From Arbacia lixula (lineage: Eukaryota; Echinodermata; Echinoidea; Arbacioida; Arbaciidae): a stretch of DNA of 64,000 nt. Each line of letters opens with the position of its first letter. Within the stretch, counting starts at the first letter, position 1. The position numbers and the translations under genes are program-made. The notes beneath the pieces were generated by a model, which was not told the DNA's origin, did not search any database, and worked only from the letters and a program-made list of their open reading frames with translations. This document shows, in pieces, positions 11,623-21,449 of the stretch. The stretch covers positions 7,190,018 through 7,254,017 of the forward strand of contig OZ022586.1 of assembly GCA_963669155.1 (NCBI GenBank). Reading direction: 5' to 3'.

Positions 11623-11833
11623 CCACGCGAATATGAAGTCAGTGACTTTTGGGGCAGGTGTGTGCTTAGGATTATGATATCGTCAATAATGGTATCACGC
11701 AGCGGAAATGGATTTCAATGGGATGATTCGATTATCCCAAAAGGGGTTGATCGTCGGCACCTATAATGCTGCTCGGGTACTGGAAGAAATATTTTGTCTC
11801 AAGATATAGGTGTTGACCTAAGTGACTGCATGT

Positions 11834-11835
<2 letters not shown>

Positions 11836-11886
<51 letters not shown>

Positions 11887-11914
11887 AAAAAAATGAGAGA
11901 GCGAGAGAGAGAAA

Positions 11915-11953
<39 letters not shown>

Positions 11954-11955
11954 GG
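11836..11955. repeat. (GA)n microsatellite
   Basis: Two GA runs (about 11836-11884 and 11900-11945) separated by an A-rich interruption. Confidence 0.95.
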
Positions 11956-12119
11956 GGTAGATGGGGGAAGGGTATGATACAAAATAGTGATGTAACTAAT
12001 TGCCAACAAATCATGATTTCTTCTTGCAATGTGTTTTACTACTACTTCTGAATCAGTATTATGATATGGCGGTGAAATTAACCAACTTCGTTATAGAGTC
12101 GTCATCTTTTCTTCTCATG

Positions 12120-12652
12120 CAACAGGTCCTGTTACCCACCCAGAGCGGTGCGCTGTAGTACCCCTATCGTTGGTATGGAGTCGACCACACCACTCGTTCC
12201 AGTGTATACAAACTCCGCGGCACTTCGAAAACTTCCCCGGGTACCTGGTTATGCACGATGCATGCAATGACTGTACAAGTTCGTTCGCATGCGCAGCGAA
12301 CTGTGTAGTACGGTGCGGTGAATCCTCGTCCATAAGTTTGGCGGTCAATCGACTTTTTTTAGAGCTTGTGCATGTGCGGAGCGCGCTTGCTGTGGAGTTC
12401 ACTTCTTTGCTCGCAGTTTGCGATGCGATTGCAGATTCCGAAGCATGCCTACCAACTTTTAATGGATTTGTTAACTGGAATCCTATGCCCAGCTCGTGCT
12501 GGATAACCTCTTAACTTGTTCCCTGGAGTTAACACCCAATACGGATTACCCATTGCACGTACCAGTTTAGGAGTGTGGTGAGCAAAAAGTGGGTTTTATC
12601 CCATACTTTCCCGAGCAAGGTTAGCTCGCTGGATTGGATTTGGAGGTGGAAG
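12120..12652 (+). promoter_or_regulatory. CpG-rich candidate promoter and 5' UTR
   Basis: CpG dinucleotides are far denser here than in the flanking AT-rich DNA. The region ends at a start codon followed by a signal-peptide exon. At 12284-12295 TTCGCATGCGCA differs at one position from the NRF-1 consensus TGCGCATGCGCA. It sits inside an inverted repeat, AGTTCG at 12278-12283 and CGAACT at 12297-12302. No TATA box is obvious and the transcription start is not determined. A 114-codon frame within (12170-12514) has no recognisable features and would be an upstream ORF at most. Confidence 0.4.
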
Positions 12653-12794
12653 ATGCCGGTTCGTCGTACGGGGAGGATGGGGGATGAGGCGGGTCTTGGG
12701 GTGCTATTGATCGGGGCCGTTGCCCTTGCGTGCCTGGCCTCTCAACCCGTCGCAGCTCAGCTGAGTCAGGTCATGTCGGATCAACTACCATCAG
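12653..12794 (+). CDS. First coding exon of a secreted or membrane protein (signal peptide)
   Basis: ATG at 12653 (A at -3) or an in-frame ATG at 12677 (A at -3, G at +4) opens 47 or 39 codons plus one base. The peptide has a short basic start, a hydrophobic stretch LGVLLIGAVALACLA and a small-residue site SQPVAA before QLSQVMSDQLPS. That is a textbook signal peptide with likely cleavage after VAA. The frame meets TCAG|GTAAGA at 12794/12795, a canonical splice donor, leaving a phase 1 intron, a phase common in extracellular modular proteins. The CpG-rich stretch upstream supports a promoter. The family is not recognisable from this exon alone, and no downstream plus-strand exon is identified before the window end. 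Confidence 0.6.
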
Positions 12795-13500
12795 GTAAGA
12801 ATAGGGATGCGATTTCTTTTCCCTTTTATTGGTCAGTTGGATGTGCGTGTGGTGGATATGAAAATGGTATTCAAACTGGGATATGAATTAGCAACTATAA
12901 AGTAACAGTGACATTTGTGGTGATAAATGAAAAAAAAAGTAGTGTATTCCTTATTTATGATATGACATAATGACTGTGTCTATACATTCAAGAGCGATTA
13001 ACCAATAATTGATAAATCGCTCTAATTACGCTTGCATGTGTAGTGAACATTCTTTATTCCTTGTTCATGTGATGCGACAGGTGTTTCTAAGCTTAATCCA
13101 CTTATACTATCATAATGACATTTGTTTGTGTGTGTATTATGGTATTGTGGTAAAATGACAAATCATTGTCAAAGTACACTGAATGATTACAAAGTACCAC
13201 GTTCTCTTTTGCCTTTCATAATGATATTTTCATATTCATTATTTTATACATGTTCTTGTCTGTAGAGTGTATACATGTAAGTGCATTGAAAGTCTTTTGA
13301 CAAAATATTGAGAATATACAACAAAATGCAAAGATCAAGAAACACTGCCAAGTGCAGATAACAGTCGATATCAGAAATCTTACCATGAAGATAACAATGT
13401 CCCTTTGCAATCTAGTGTAGAAAGAATCTACCCCAAGAAGCCTTTATTGGTCGTCATGAGTTATTAGATCCCTGATTTGCAGCGCAGATACCAGTACTCA
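12795..13500 (+). other. Start of candidate first intron
   Basis: AT-rich DNA after the splice donor, with a small hairpin (AGAGCGATT and its complement) near 12991-13023. No exon seen on the plus strand. Confidence 0.45.
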
Positions 13501-13501
13501 C

Positions 13502-13648
13502 CTGTAGGTTTTGAGTGAGCGGAGGAGCAGCGTACGAGTTTAAAAGAAAGAACAATCTTGAGGTGGCATGAGAGAGTTGGAGGTCATGCAATTTGTGGAA
13601 AGCTGTAGAATAGCTCCAGGCTAAATCGTCTCTTGGAACGTGCTCCAT
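13502..13648 (-). CDS. Weak candidate first coding exon on the minus strand
   Basis: On the minus strand an ATG with a strong context (A at -3, G at +4; preceded in frame by a stop) opens 49 codons, MEHVPRDDLAWSYS onward. The frame ends at CTACAG|GTGAGT, an ideal splice donor at 13502/13501, phase 0. There is no signal peptide or recognised domain. An intron from here would run antisense across the plus-strand first exon. The splice and start signals are real sequence observations; a gene is only a possibility and chance remains likely. Confidence 0.22.
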
Positions 13649-13743
13649 GGTTCAGTTCATGTTTCCACGTTTTGCTTGGATGGGTTCACACTACCCCCAA
13701 ATTAGAAACCTAGTCTGATCAACTACTCCATGGATACTTATAA

Positions 13744-14048
13744 GGTATTTTTGTCTGAACACATCAAGTATGTAATTCACAAAAAACCCCACTTGATTAT
13801 AAAGGTCATGGATTGTGATACCAGAACTAAAACATGTCCCATTGCAGTATTCCCTACACATTGATAGTCATGAGGTATGTTTGTCTGAACACACCCACAA
13901 AGTATTCTTTTAAAACATGATTTCATATTTTGAGTGTAATGTTCCATGAGGTCGTGGACTGTGATACCAGAAATCAAACCTGTCTCTTTCTCAAGATTCC
14001 CAACACAGTGATAGTCTTGAAATGTCTTTGCCTGAACACACCAACACG
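13744..14048. repeat. Diverged tandem repeat of about 140 bp
   Basis: Units restart at TTGTCTGAACACA-type words near 13752, 13880 and 14028. They share GTCATGGATTGTGATACCAGAA-like and ACACATTGATAGTC-like segments, about 2.2 units. Confidence 0.65.
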
Positions 14049-14049
14049 T

Positions 14050-14092
14050 ACCCCCCCCCCCCCCCCCGCCTCTCTCTTTCTCTCTTTCTCAT
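14050..14092. repeat. Poly(C) and CT tract
   Basis: A C run of about 17 nt at 14050-14067 followed by TCTCTCTTT repeats. Confidence 0.9.
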
Positions 14093-14099
14093 AAGTTTT

Positions 14100-15500
14100 T
14101 CACTGGTCAATATTTCTGTTATATACATGTTTATATGTACGTCTCACTGTTTTATTGACCCTACAGCAGGGAAATATAAAATAATATGATTAAAAATGTA
14201 AAAAAACAAGGATTGCAGAAAAGATGAGAATTAAAAAGTCATGTGTGCTTTCAGTCCATCCTTATTGACAACATGACCTGGAAGTCAGCCAACAGGAATG
14301 TTGCTCGAACTTTTCACTAGTGAGAACACATCCATTCTTGGAGTATGATTTCAAAGTTTTTCATGTCATTGCGCGAGCGGAAATTGTCATTTTTCTCTCA
14401 GTGTAGAAGCATTGTAGTGGAGCTGTGTTCTGGTATTCACAAACTGGAGTTGCTTCATGGTCGTTGAATATGCACACAAAATAGAACTTGGTTTCTTTTG
14501 TGCCTGATCACGAGCCCTTCGACCCTGGAGAGCTGCTGTGTCACAACGTGGTATGAATCAAGACAAATACTCTTTGAACAAATGAAGCTGAATAAAATGA
14601 CAATTTCATATCAATATTGAACATAACTTTGTGTAACAAGAGAAGCAGCACTTTGTCAGACTTGTAAGAAACTTCTCATAAATACTATATCGATAAAAGT
14701 ATGAATATCGTGAAGAGATGGGTAATACCCTCCACAGTGAAACAACTCATCTATAACTCTTTCAGTCCCATTTGCAATGAATTGTGTTTTAATTCACATG
14801 GGAATATTAACAGTTGGGACTGAGAGGGTTTAGCCTGCTGTCACAAAATGAACACACATTTTTTGTACATTATAAACTGTAAGGTGCTCATTGGACATGA
14901 TTTGTTAACATTTTGTATGCTAGGTAAACTCTTGTTGTGTGGAAATTGTATTACTTGTGGAGAGGTCACATGAAGCCCCCAAATAGTTAATAAACCCTTT
15001 GCATTTCCCAAACATTTCCAAAATTAAAACCAAATGTTCACCACAGTTGCCTGAATTACTTCCTTCTGGAAATGGTATTGGAAAGATTCTGACATAGAAG
15101 GAACATTGTCTAACATTATTTCAGAACTAAGTATGTCCACCTGTACAGCAGAGAATAGCTGGCGAATCTCCCACTCACGTTAAAGCACATTTTCCCCTTC
15201 CTGTGACAAATGAAATAGTGCTGTATTCATGACTAGTGGAAAAAATACACACATGGCATTGAAAGGGTTAATCTACTAAACCTAATTTGAGAAAATGTTT
15301 GAAGAGATTAAGAACGAGGTCTAACCTCTGCATTGTGCCATGGTAGAAAAAAAAGTTTCATTGATTTCTTTTCCTCTGTCCATGGTTTCATTCATAGCAG
15401 TCAGCCACAATTTCCTATACAAATTCCCTCACAATAGGGCCAAAGCAAAGTGCAAACTTTGCATGGAAGTCCAGTCATATAGGCCCAGTTACGGTTTAAC
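14100..15500. other. Intronic/intergenic DNA, one small MITE
   Basis: Apart from the short TTAA-type element listed separately, no exon or repeat was recognised. Confidence 0.45.
14752..14832. mobile_element. Short MITE, CAGTCCCA family (B)
   Basis: About 80 bp with inverted ends AACTCTTTCAGTCCCA and TGGGACTGAGAGGGTT. Related copies lie at 19244, 19590, 35728 and 50541. Confidence 0.65.
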
Positions 15501-16340
15501 TTTTTCCTTCTCCCCTGCCCCCTTTCCTTTTCCAGTTTTCTCCAATAACACTACCCCTTCTCCCAACTATCACTCCATTTCTCCTCTGATCTCCACCCCA
15601 CTTTCCCACCTCCTTGCTTTCTGTCCTCCTCTCCCACATGCTCCCTCCCTCTCTCCCTCCCCCTCTCCCTCTCCCTCTCCCTCCCCCTCTCCCTCCCCCT
15701 CTCCCTCCCCCTCTCCCTCCCCCTCTCCCTCCCCCTCTCCCTCCCCCTCTCCCTCCCCCTCTCCCTCCCCCTCTCCCTCCCCCTCTCCCTCCCCCTCTCC
15801 CTCCCCCTCTCCCTCCCCCTCTCCCTCCCCCTCTCCCTCCCTCTCTCCCTCTCTCCCTCCCCTCTCCCTCCCTCCCTCTCTCCCCCTCTCCCTTCCCCTC
15901 TCCCTCCCCCTCTCCTTTCCTCTCTCCCTCCCTCTCTGCCTCCCCTCTCCCTCCCTCTCCGCCTCCCCCTCTCCCTCCCTCTCTCCCCCTCTCCCTCTCT
16001 CCCTCCCTCCCTCCCTCTCTCTCTCCCTCCCTCCCTCTCTCTCTCCCTCCCTCCCTCCCTCTGTCCTTCCCCTCCCTCCCCATCATTCCCCTCTCCATTA
16101 CCCCTTTCTCCTTCTTCTTCCCTCTCTCCCTCCCTCTCTCCCTCCCTCTCTCCCTCCCTCTCTCCCTCCCTCTCTCTCTTCCCCTCCCTCTCTCTCTTCC
16201 CCTCCCTCTCTATCTCTACCTCCCTCCCTCTGTCATTCCCCCTCCCTCCATGTCATTCCCCTCTCCATTTCCCCTTCCTCCCTCTTCTTCTTCTCTCTAT
16301 TTCACTCTTTCCCCTTGTTCCCTCTCCCCCTTCTCTCCCA
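15500..16340. repeat. Pyrimidine minisatellite (12-bp CCCTCT/CCCTCC units)
   Basis: The plus strand is almost pure C and T. Regular 12-bp units CCCTCTCCCTCC run at about 15675-15842 (roughly 14 units), flanked by irregular CT/CCT repeats to about 16340. The complementary strand has regularly spaced GGG runs and could form G-quadruplexes. Long Pro-Ser and Gly-Arg frames (up to 349 codons) are artefacts of the unit length being divisible by three. Confidence 0.95.
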
Positions 16341-16970
16341 CACTTATTCTCCACACTGCTCGTCTGTACACACCACAACCCAAATTTAGATTGCATGTAA
16401 ATTGGGTTTGAGTAAACACGGAGGGTTGTAACTTTACTTAGCTGAGAGAACACTCGCTGAGATCCAACAAAAGACCCTTCTCTTCTGTCCTCTTCTCAGA
16501 AACCACAGAACAATTAGGACAACAATCACTGTACTGATTAGCATAATTTACTCAGTGCAGGTCTATTGTAATGGAAGTACTAGTACTTTAAATTCTTCAC
16601 CCTGTTTTCAGTCATCACTCTTTTGAAATTGGTGTGCATAATTGAATGATGCCAGTAGTTTGCTCATCCAGAAAAGTTCTGCATTGTTATAGCATTAATT
16701 AATTACCAAAAAACAACCCATCCAATTTGTCTGTCCTCGTCCATAGATTATTCCATCCCTGAGCTTCCATACACCATTTTTAGAACAAGTTTTAGAGTAT
16801 TTATAATTTTTTTGTTTTTACAATTTATGTTCAGATTGTTGAATTTCTTGTTTGCTCAAAGTATTTGGGGTTAGTGTCAATGTAGTAGATCCATGATCTA
16901 AATGTTTTAAAATGTGTTGATGTTGAGGTTTTCGTCATGTTTCTATTTGAAGGTTTCATTATAACAAGTA
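16340..16970. other. No recognised feature
   Basis: AT-rich unique-looking DNA without exon or repeat evidence. Confidence 0.45.
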
Positions 16971-16974
16971 ATGT

Positions 16975-17133
16975 ATAATTTTTTGTCCAGTTTAGCATGA
17001 AACATGATGCTTTAGCCAAAAAACTTTATATTTCATACTGAACTAAACAAAATATACTGCGTTTTCAAACTGCGGGTCCTTCCCTTTCTTCCCTTTCCCT
17101 TTCCCTATGCCAATTTCTTTTTGAGCTGTAGTG
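16975..17133. mobile_element. Partial copy of the CTTTCCC foldback element
   Basis: Matches the loop and right arm of the palindromic element at 20161-20392: TTTGTCCAGTTTAGCATGAA, then CTTCCCTTTCCCTTTCCC and GCCAATTTCTTTTTGAGCTG. The left arm is missing and the copy is visibly more diverged. Confidence 0.75.
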
Positions 17134-17134
17134 T

Positions 17135-17850
17135 ACTTACAAAGTGCAAAGTACTTTTCCTCCTTCTGATGGATAGGGCACACTGCCCTTAACGTCGAGA
17201 CTGATACTCTCTCTTCCTGATATTGAAAGGAACTCATAGTTGTAAAATTTACTTTATTTTCACTACACTTTCCTGTCATTTCTTTCTTCTTTTTCTGTAC
17301 AACTACTGTGTTTACAAATCTCATCACCACCTCCTCTCTCTCTACTTCCAACATTTCATTTATTTTTGTTTAAACACCACTGAAAACTAAAGCTAACAAC
17401 AGTCATTTTGTAAGTGTTAAAGAATTACCTCTCTTCTTTTCACTCTTTCTTTTCCTTCCATCATCCCATAAGTGGGTCAAATATCCTGAAAGAATACAAC
17501 TACATGGTGTTAGCAAAAGTTGTACTTTTGCACGCTATCCTTACTACTGCGTGTATGCCTAAAATTTCTTTGTAAATTAAAAGTAGTACTATTTTCTAAA
17601 TAGTATTTATTCATACACAGTCCATGGAGTTTACGGTACGGTGGTACACAGTAACAAAATACCTGTCCAGCTGGAAACTTGATGTCACCAGATACCATTT
17701 CTTCAGACCTACTTATGATAAAATGTAACAAATGTGCCTTTCAATGAGGGTTTTGTACTATCAGAGCAGTTTGTGTCCTCAATGCATGAAAGGTTATGGT
17801 AATGCATTTTATAATTGAAACTCTTTTTTTTCGTGAAGAAGTTCTATCCT
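17135..17850. other. No recognised feature
   Basis: AT-rich DNA; short frames only, no splice-supported exon. Confidence 0.45.
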
Positions 17851-18066
17851 AGCCTGGCTTTCAGGCTTTTGGGCATTTTTCTATTTTTTTTCTAAACTAT
17901 TCAATGAAGAGGTTTGGCTGCAGTAGACTAATCATTCTCAATTTCTTCTCCATGGATGGAACTGAAAAAGGAAGATAATGATGGAGTGACTAGTCTTGGA
18001 GTACTAGACTCTATTTGTCAGTTTGAATCAGATAGAATTATGTCCAACAGCCTGAAAGTGAGGCTA
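17850..18066. mobile_element. AGCCTGG-family MITE, complete copy
   Basis: About 217 bp. The left end TAGCCTGGCTTTCAGGCTTT pairs with the right end AACAGCCTGAAAGTGAGGCTA. Conserved interior words are CAGTAGACTAATCATTCTCA, TTTCTTCTC and GACTAGTCTTGGAG. Five other copies or fragments with these words lie at 32785, 41528, 47528 and 57445, plus the divergent 9456 copy. Confidence 0.8.
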
Positions 18067-18069
18067 CTC

Positions 18070-18757
18070 TATTTTTTTTTTGTTCGCCCACCATGCAGTC
18101 AATTCCCTCTCCAAATGGACCAATTTATCAGTAGGGGGTGCATGTGTTTATGAGGGAAAGGTCCTGCACATTTCTCACACCTTTTGAAAAGATGTTCCAT
18201 TAATTATGCCCCACATGTGGTGGCCATGTCAGTCAAATTGCATGGAAGTGGTTGTTGCTTTTAGATGTATTATATTTTGTAGATGCGGTGGTCAGCCAAA
18301 ATGTTCTGTTTTATGGAAAGGGGTGGGAGAGGAGAGGTGGGTGAGGGGATGGAGAATAGGGGTGGGGTTGGTACTGAAAGGATTGAGGGTAGAGTTTGGA
18401 TGGCGGGCGGGCGGAAGGAGAAGTGGATGGGGGTGGGAGGTTGGAGGCACAGAGGCCTGCAAAATTTGAATAACTACAAAAAAGTTAGAGCTATAGGAGT
18501 TGAAAACTTCATGAAGTAAACTCCCAGAATAAAATGTTTGCTCCAGTACTTGTCTTCAAGCTTTATTATTCTCCATGTACCTATATTGGGAAAATTTGCT
18601 TCATGATGCACTGTGCAGCTACATATTGTACATTTGGATTTTTGTTTGCAGTTATGTCCACTTATGTACGAGACCAGAAAATATCTGGATGTCACTGCAG
18701 TGCATTATAGAATGACTTTCCCCTGTATGCGATATGAATCTTCTTCTTCTCGGGTCA
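18070..18757. other. No gene; G-rich tract
   Basis: Contains a GGG-rich plus-strand tract at about 18315-18455 that opens spurious Gly/Arg/Trp-rich frames. No transposon ends seen. Confidence 0.45.
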
Positions 18758-19010
18758 CTACACAAGTCCTGTCCAGTGGAGGATACACGAACTGGCTTTG
18801 GGGTTGAGCAACTCCAGATCGTAGATGGTGCAAGGCTCTGGTAGGAGAGGGCAGACCAAAAGGTGTTGCATCGTCTGGTCCTCCCCACAGTCACAGGTTG
18901 TGTCTCCATCCCTGTTGTACCCCCATTTCTGCATAAGGACTTTACACCGTCCTATTCCAGACCGCAGGCGATTGAGACATTGCCAGGTTGGCCATTCCTG
19001 ACTTGAACCT
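18758..19010 (-). pseudogene. LINE ORF C-terminal remnant with CCHC-like knuckle
   Basis: A minus-strand frame without an initiator reads EWPTWQCLNRLRSGIGRCK, then MQKWGYNRDGDTTCDCGE, QTMQHLLVCPLL, CTIYDLELLNPKASSC and a TAG at 18758-18760. The LNRLRSG.GRC block followed by C-x-C-x7-H-x3-C is the characteristic C-terminal end of many non-LTR retrotransposon polyproteins. Everything upstream of this end is missing. It is a third, independent LINE fragment of a type different from the two nearer the left edge. The LINE assignment rests on these motifs alone. Confidence 0.65.
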
Positions 19011-19243
19011 GGGGTTAATGTTTCACTAGGACCGATGGAGATATGAATAATTGCTAACCTTTACCAAATGTGGGTTTGGACTTGAACCCAGACCTCCCTC
19101 ACCAAAATTTCAAATTAGGAGTCTCAACCAGCGCACCTTTGATCAAAGGGAGGGGATTAAGCTCATCCTTTGATCGCGGATACTGAGAACTAATCCTTAG
19201 CCTGCAGCCCCCTGCCCCCTGTCCTTGCCAGAGGTCCATGCTG

Positions 19244-19324
19244 TTAAACCCTCTCAGTATCAAACAGTCATGGTTCCATGTCAACTACAACACAGAATAT
19301 CACATCTGGGACTGAGAGAGTTAA
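19244..19324. mobile_element. Short MITE, family B, first tandem unit
   Basis: Ends TTAAACCCTCTCAGT and ACTGAGAGAGTTAA; duplicated with its host unit. Confidence 0.65.
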
Positions 19325-19589
19325 TCACACATTCACAATGGACTATGATTCTCTTTGGCGGTTGTGTGTGTGATAATCACCTGCCAAAGAATACCCTCAA
19401 AGGGTAACCTTTACCAAATGTGGGGTTTGACTTGAACCCAGACCTCCCTCACCGAAATTTCAAATTAGGAGTCTCAACCAGCGCACCTTTGATCAAAGGG
19501 AGGGGATTAAGCTCATCCTTTGATCCTGGATACTGCAAACTAATCCTTAGCCTGCAGCCCCCCTGTCCCCTGTCCTTGCCACAGGTCTG

Positions 19590-19670
19590 TTAAACCCTCT
19601 CAGTATCAAACAGTCGTGGTCCCATGTCAACTACAGCACAGAATATCACATATGGGACTGAGAGGGTTAA
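19590..19670. mobile_element. Short MITE, family B, second tandem unit
   Basis: Same position in the second 350-bp unit; ends TTAAACCCTCTCAGT and ACTGAGAGGGTTAA. Confidence 0.65.
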
Positions 19671-19973
19671 TCACACGTTCACAATGGGCGATGATTCTCT
19701 TTGGCGGTTGTGTGTGTGATAATCACCTGCCAAAGAATACCCTCAAAGGACCGTCCCTCAGAAAGAGCTGCTGTCGGCTGCTGATCGCTTATCGGCCACT
19801 TTCAAGTCGGGTTGGATCAATCTCCGCCCCAGAAGAGTAGCCTCGGCTTTCCAGACAAATAACAATAAAAAAGAGAGAAAGAAGATTATTTTGACACAAT
19901 TGGGACATAAAATATTTAGCCTGTTCAGGTGCACTTGGCAGTATTGGGTAGAATTGTGGTCTGTATCACTTTG

Positions 19974-20064
19974 ATAACCCTTTGTTTGCCAGATAAACTG
20001 CTGCTCTATGGGACTTGTGTGTATTACTGGTTTGAAGAGGCATACATGGTACTCAAAGAGTTAA
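19974..20064. mobile_element. Short MITE, TGCCAGA family (A)
   Basis: About 90 bp beginning ATAACCCTTTGTTTGCCAGA, with the internal words CTGCTGCTCTATGGGA and TGTGTGTATTACTGG, ending CAAAGAGTTAA. TTAA-like ends and a CCCTTT start resemble piggyBac-type non-autonomous elements (inference). Confidence 0.7.
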
Positions 20065-20160
20065 ATTACCATGATACAGGAATGATGTTGTATTCTCATG
20101 GGAAGGGGAATTGTTTTGTGTGGTTACTCACAGTACATCTTTAATTTACAAGCACATGTA

Positions 20161-20392
20161 CACTCCAGCTCAAAGGAATTGGCATAGGGAAAGGGAAAGA
20201 GAAGAAAGGGAAGGAGCCGCAGATTTTAAACCATGGTATATTTTGTCCAGTTCAGCATGAAACACGTTGCTTTAGCCTGAAAAACATCATGTTTCATGCT
20301 GAACTGGACAAACTATACTGTGGTTTACAACTGCTGCTCCTTCCCTCTCTTCCCTTTCCCTTTCCCTATGCCAATTCCTTTGAGCTGGAATG
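20161..20392. mobile_element. Foldback element with arms of about 105 bp (CTTTCCC family)
   Basis: A palindrome with a short loop near 20266-20290. The left arm includes CCAGCTCAAAGGAATTGGCA and GGGAAAGGGAAAGAG. The right arm includes CTTTCCCTTTCCCTATGCC and AATTCCTTTGAGCTGGAATG. The inner arms TTTGTCCAGTTCAGCATGAA and complement are exact over about 20 nt. A partial copy is at 16975-17133. No coding capacity. Confidence 0.85.
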
Positions 20393-20394
20393 TA

Positions 20395-21145
20395 TGTAGC
20401 TTTGAAATGCTTGCTCTCATTACATTCCTTGAAAGAATGTGGTAACATTCTGGGGGTAAAAGTAAAAGCTGTTTTACGGGGGAGGGGAGGAGGGGAGCTA
20501 CTAGTCAATACTGATATCATGGACAAAGCGCTATGAACAATACGTACGTTCATAGGGGCTCATGCTATTGCGGTGGCATCATTTTTAAGATTGAGGGCTC
20601 ATTCTATGAGCCCCCATGTGTTTTCACCACTCATATCAGTCATTAGTTTGGATCTTATGACACATAGCATGAAACATATTCCCCTCTTGCAATGACATTC
20701 TGTTTGATCCAATTTTTACACACAGCTATTACTGGTAAACATACTATGTTTACCCATCTCGCAGTGAATCGACTGACCAAAATCCTATGAGAGTACCTCG
20801 GACTACCTCCACATTCTAACATTCACACAAACGCAATCGTGTATCAGTACAACATTAAACGCACATCTGAAAGGGGAACAGTGATTGATGTTCTCTGTAT
20901 TCCCCATCTCTTTACCCCTTTCCTTCTTTCCTCTTTCAATAGCTCTGATTGTCACGGTCCAGGAATTATGATTATGTCGGGATAATTTTGTTGGTCCCTC
21001 TGATTGCGAGATTGCGTAGCGCATTGTTTGGGTTTTGTGTGCTATTTTAAAGTAGGGCATGGCCCAGTAGGGAACATGTTGTGTGAGTGCATATGACAAC
21101 GGTATATGGTGCACACTTTTATATATAAACCACCTGTAGTACTAT
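20395..21145. other. No recognised feature
   Basis: No exon, RNA gene or element boundary seen. Confidence 0.45.
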
Positions 21146-21148
21146 ATG

Positions 21149-21258
21149 CAGGGTTCATATTCATGAAACCTTACTAAGACTAGTTAGTCACTGAAGTGCA
21201 TTCAGCTGCATCCATATGTAGCAACTTCAGTCTTGAAAGGTTTCCTGAATATGGGCCC
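21149..21258. mobile_element. Very short MITE of about 110 bp
   Basis: Inverted ends: GGGTTCATATTCATGAAACC at left, and GGTTTCCTGAATATGGGCCC at right. AAGAC/GTCTT words follow inside. It is directly followed by the next element, with which it shares GGGCCC. Confidence 0.6.
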
Positions 21259-21449
21259 ATGGTGGTGTTTCACCAAGCTGTTAGTAAGTTACGAACGACT
21301 TTACGAATGACTGGTGATCCCCTCTTGTGCTAAGTCAGATTATTAGTGAACAGAGTGTGGTATTGCATTTAGCCCAAGATTGTATCACCAGTCATTCGTA
21401 AAGTCGTTTGCAACTTACGAACAGCTTGGTGACACACCGCCCCCAGGGC
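21253..21449. mobile_element. Short MITE with about 55-bp inverted ends
   Basis: The left arm GGTGTTTCACCAAGCTGTTA then AAGTTACGAACGACTTTACG, and ATGACTGGTGAT, recurs inverted at about 21388-21438. GGGCCC and a CCCAGGGC-type end bound it. Confidence 0.8.

Larger units (their letters stand above)
19054..19749. repeat. Tandem duplication of about 350 bp
   Basis: Units 19054-19403 and 19404-19749 are nearly identical along their length. Each begins TAACCTTTACCAAATGTGG, carries a family B MITE near its middle, and ends TGCCAAAGAATACCCTCAAA. The MITE inserted before the duplication, because both units have it at the same place. Confidence 0.9.

Noticed and set aside
11369..11677. 102-residue Glu-rich open frame and Phe-rich opposite frame
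   Set aside because: Direct translation of the GAA tract; no flanking unique protein sequence.
12170..12514. 114-codon frame upstream of the signal-peptide exon
   Set aside because: CpG-rich 5' region; no domain, no splice donor at its end, ends in a stop before the signal-peptide start.
15340..16411. Long Pro-Ser and Gly-Arg frames up to 349 codons
   Set aside because: Unit length of 12 bp keeps every frame open; composition is wholly explained by the CCCTCT minisatellite.
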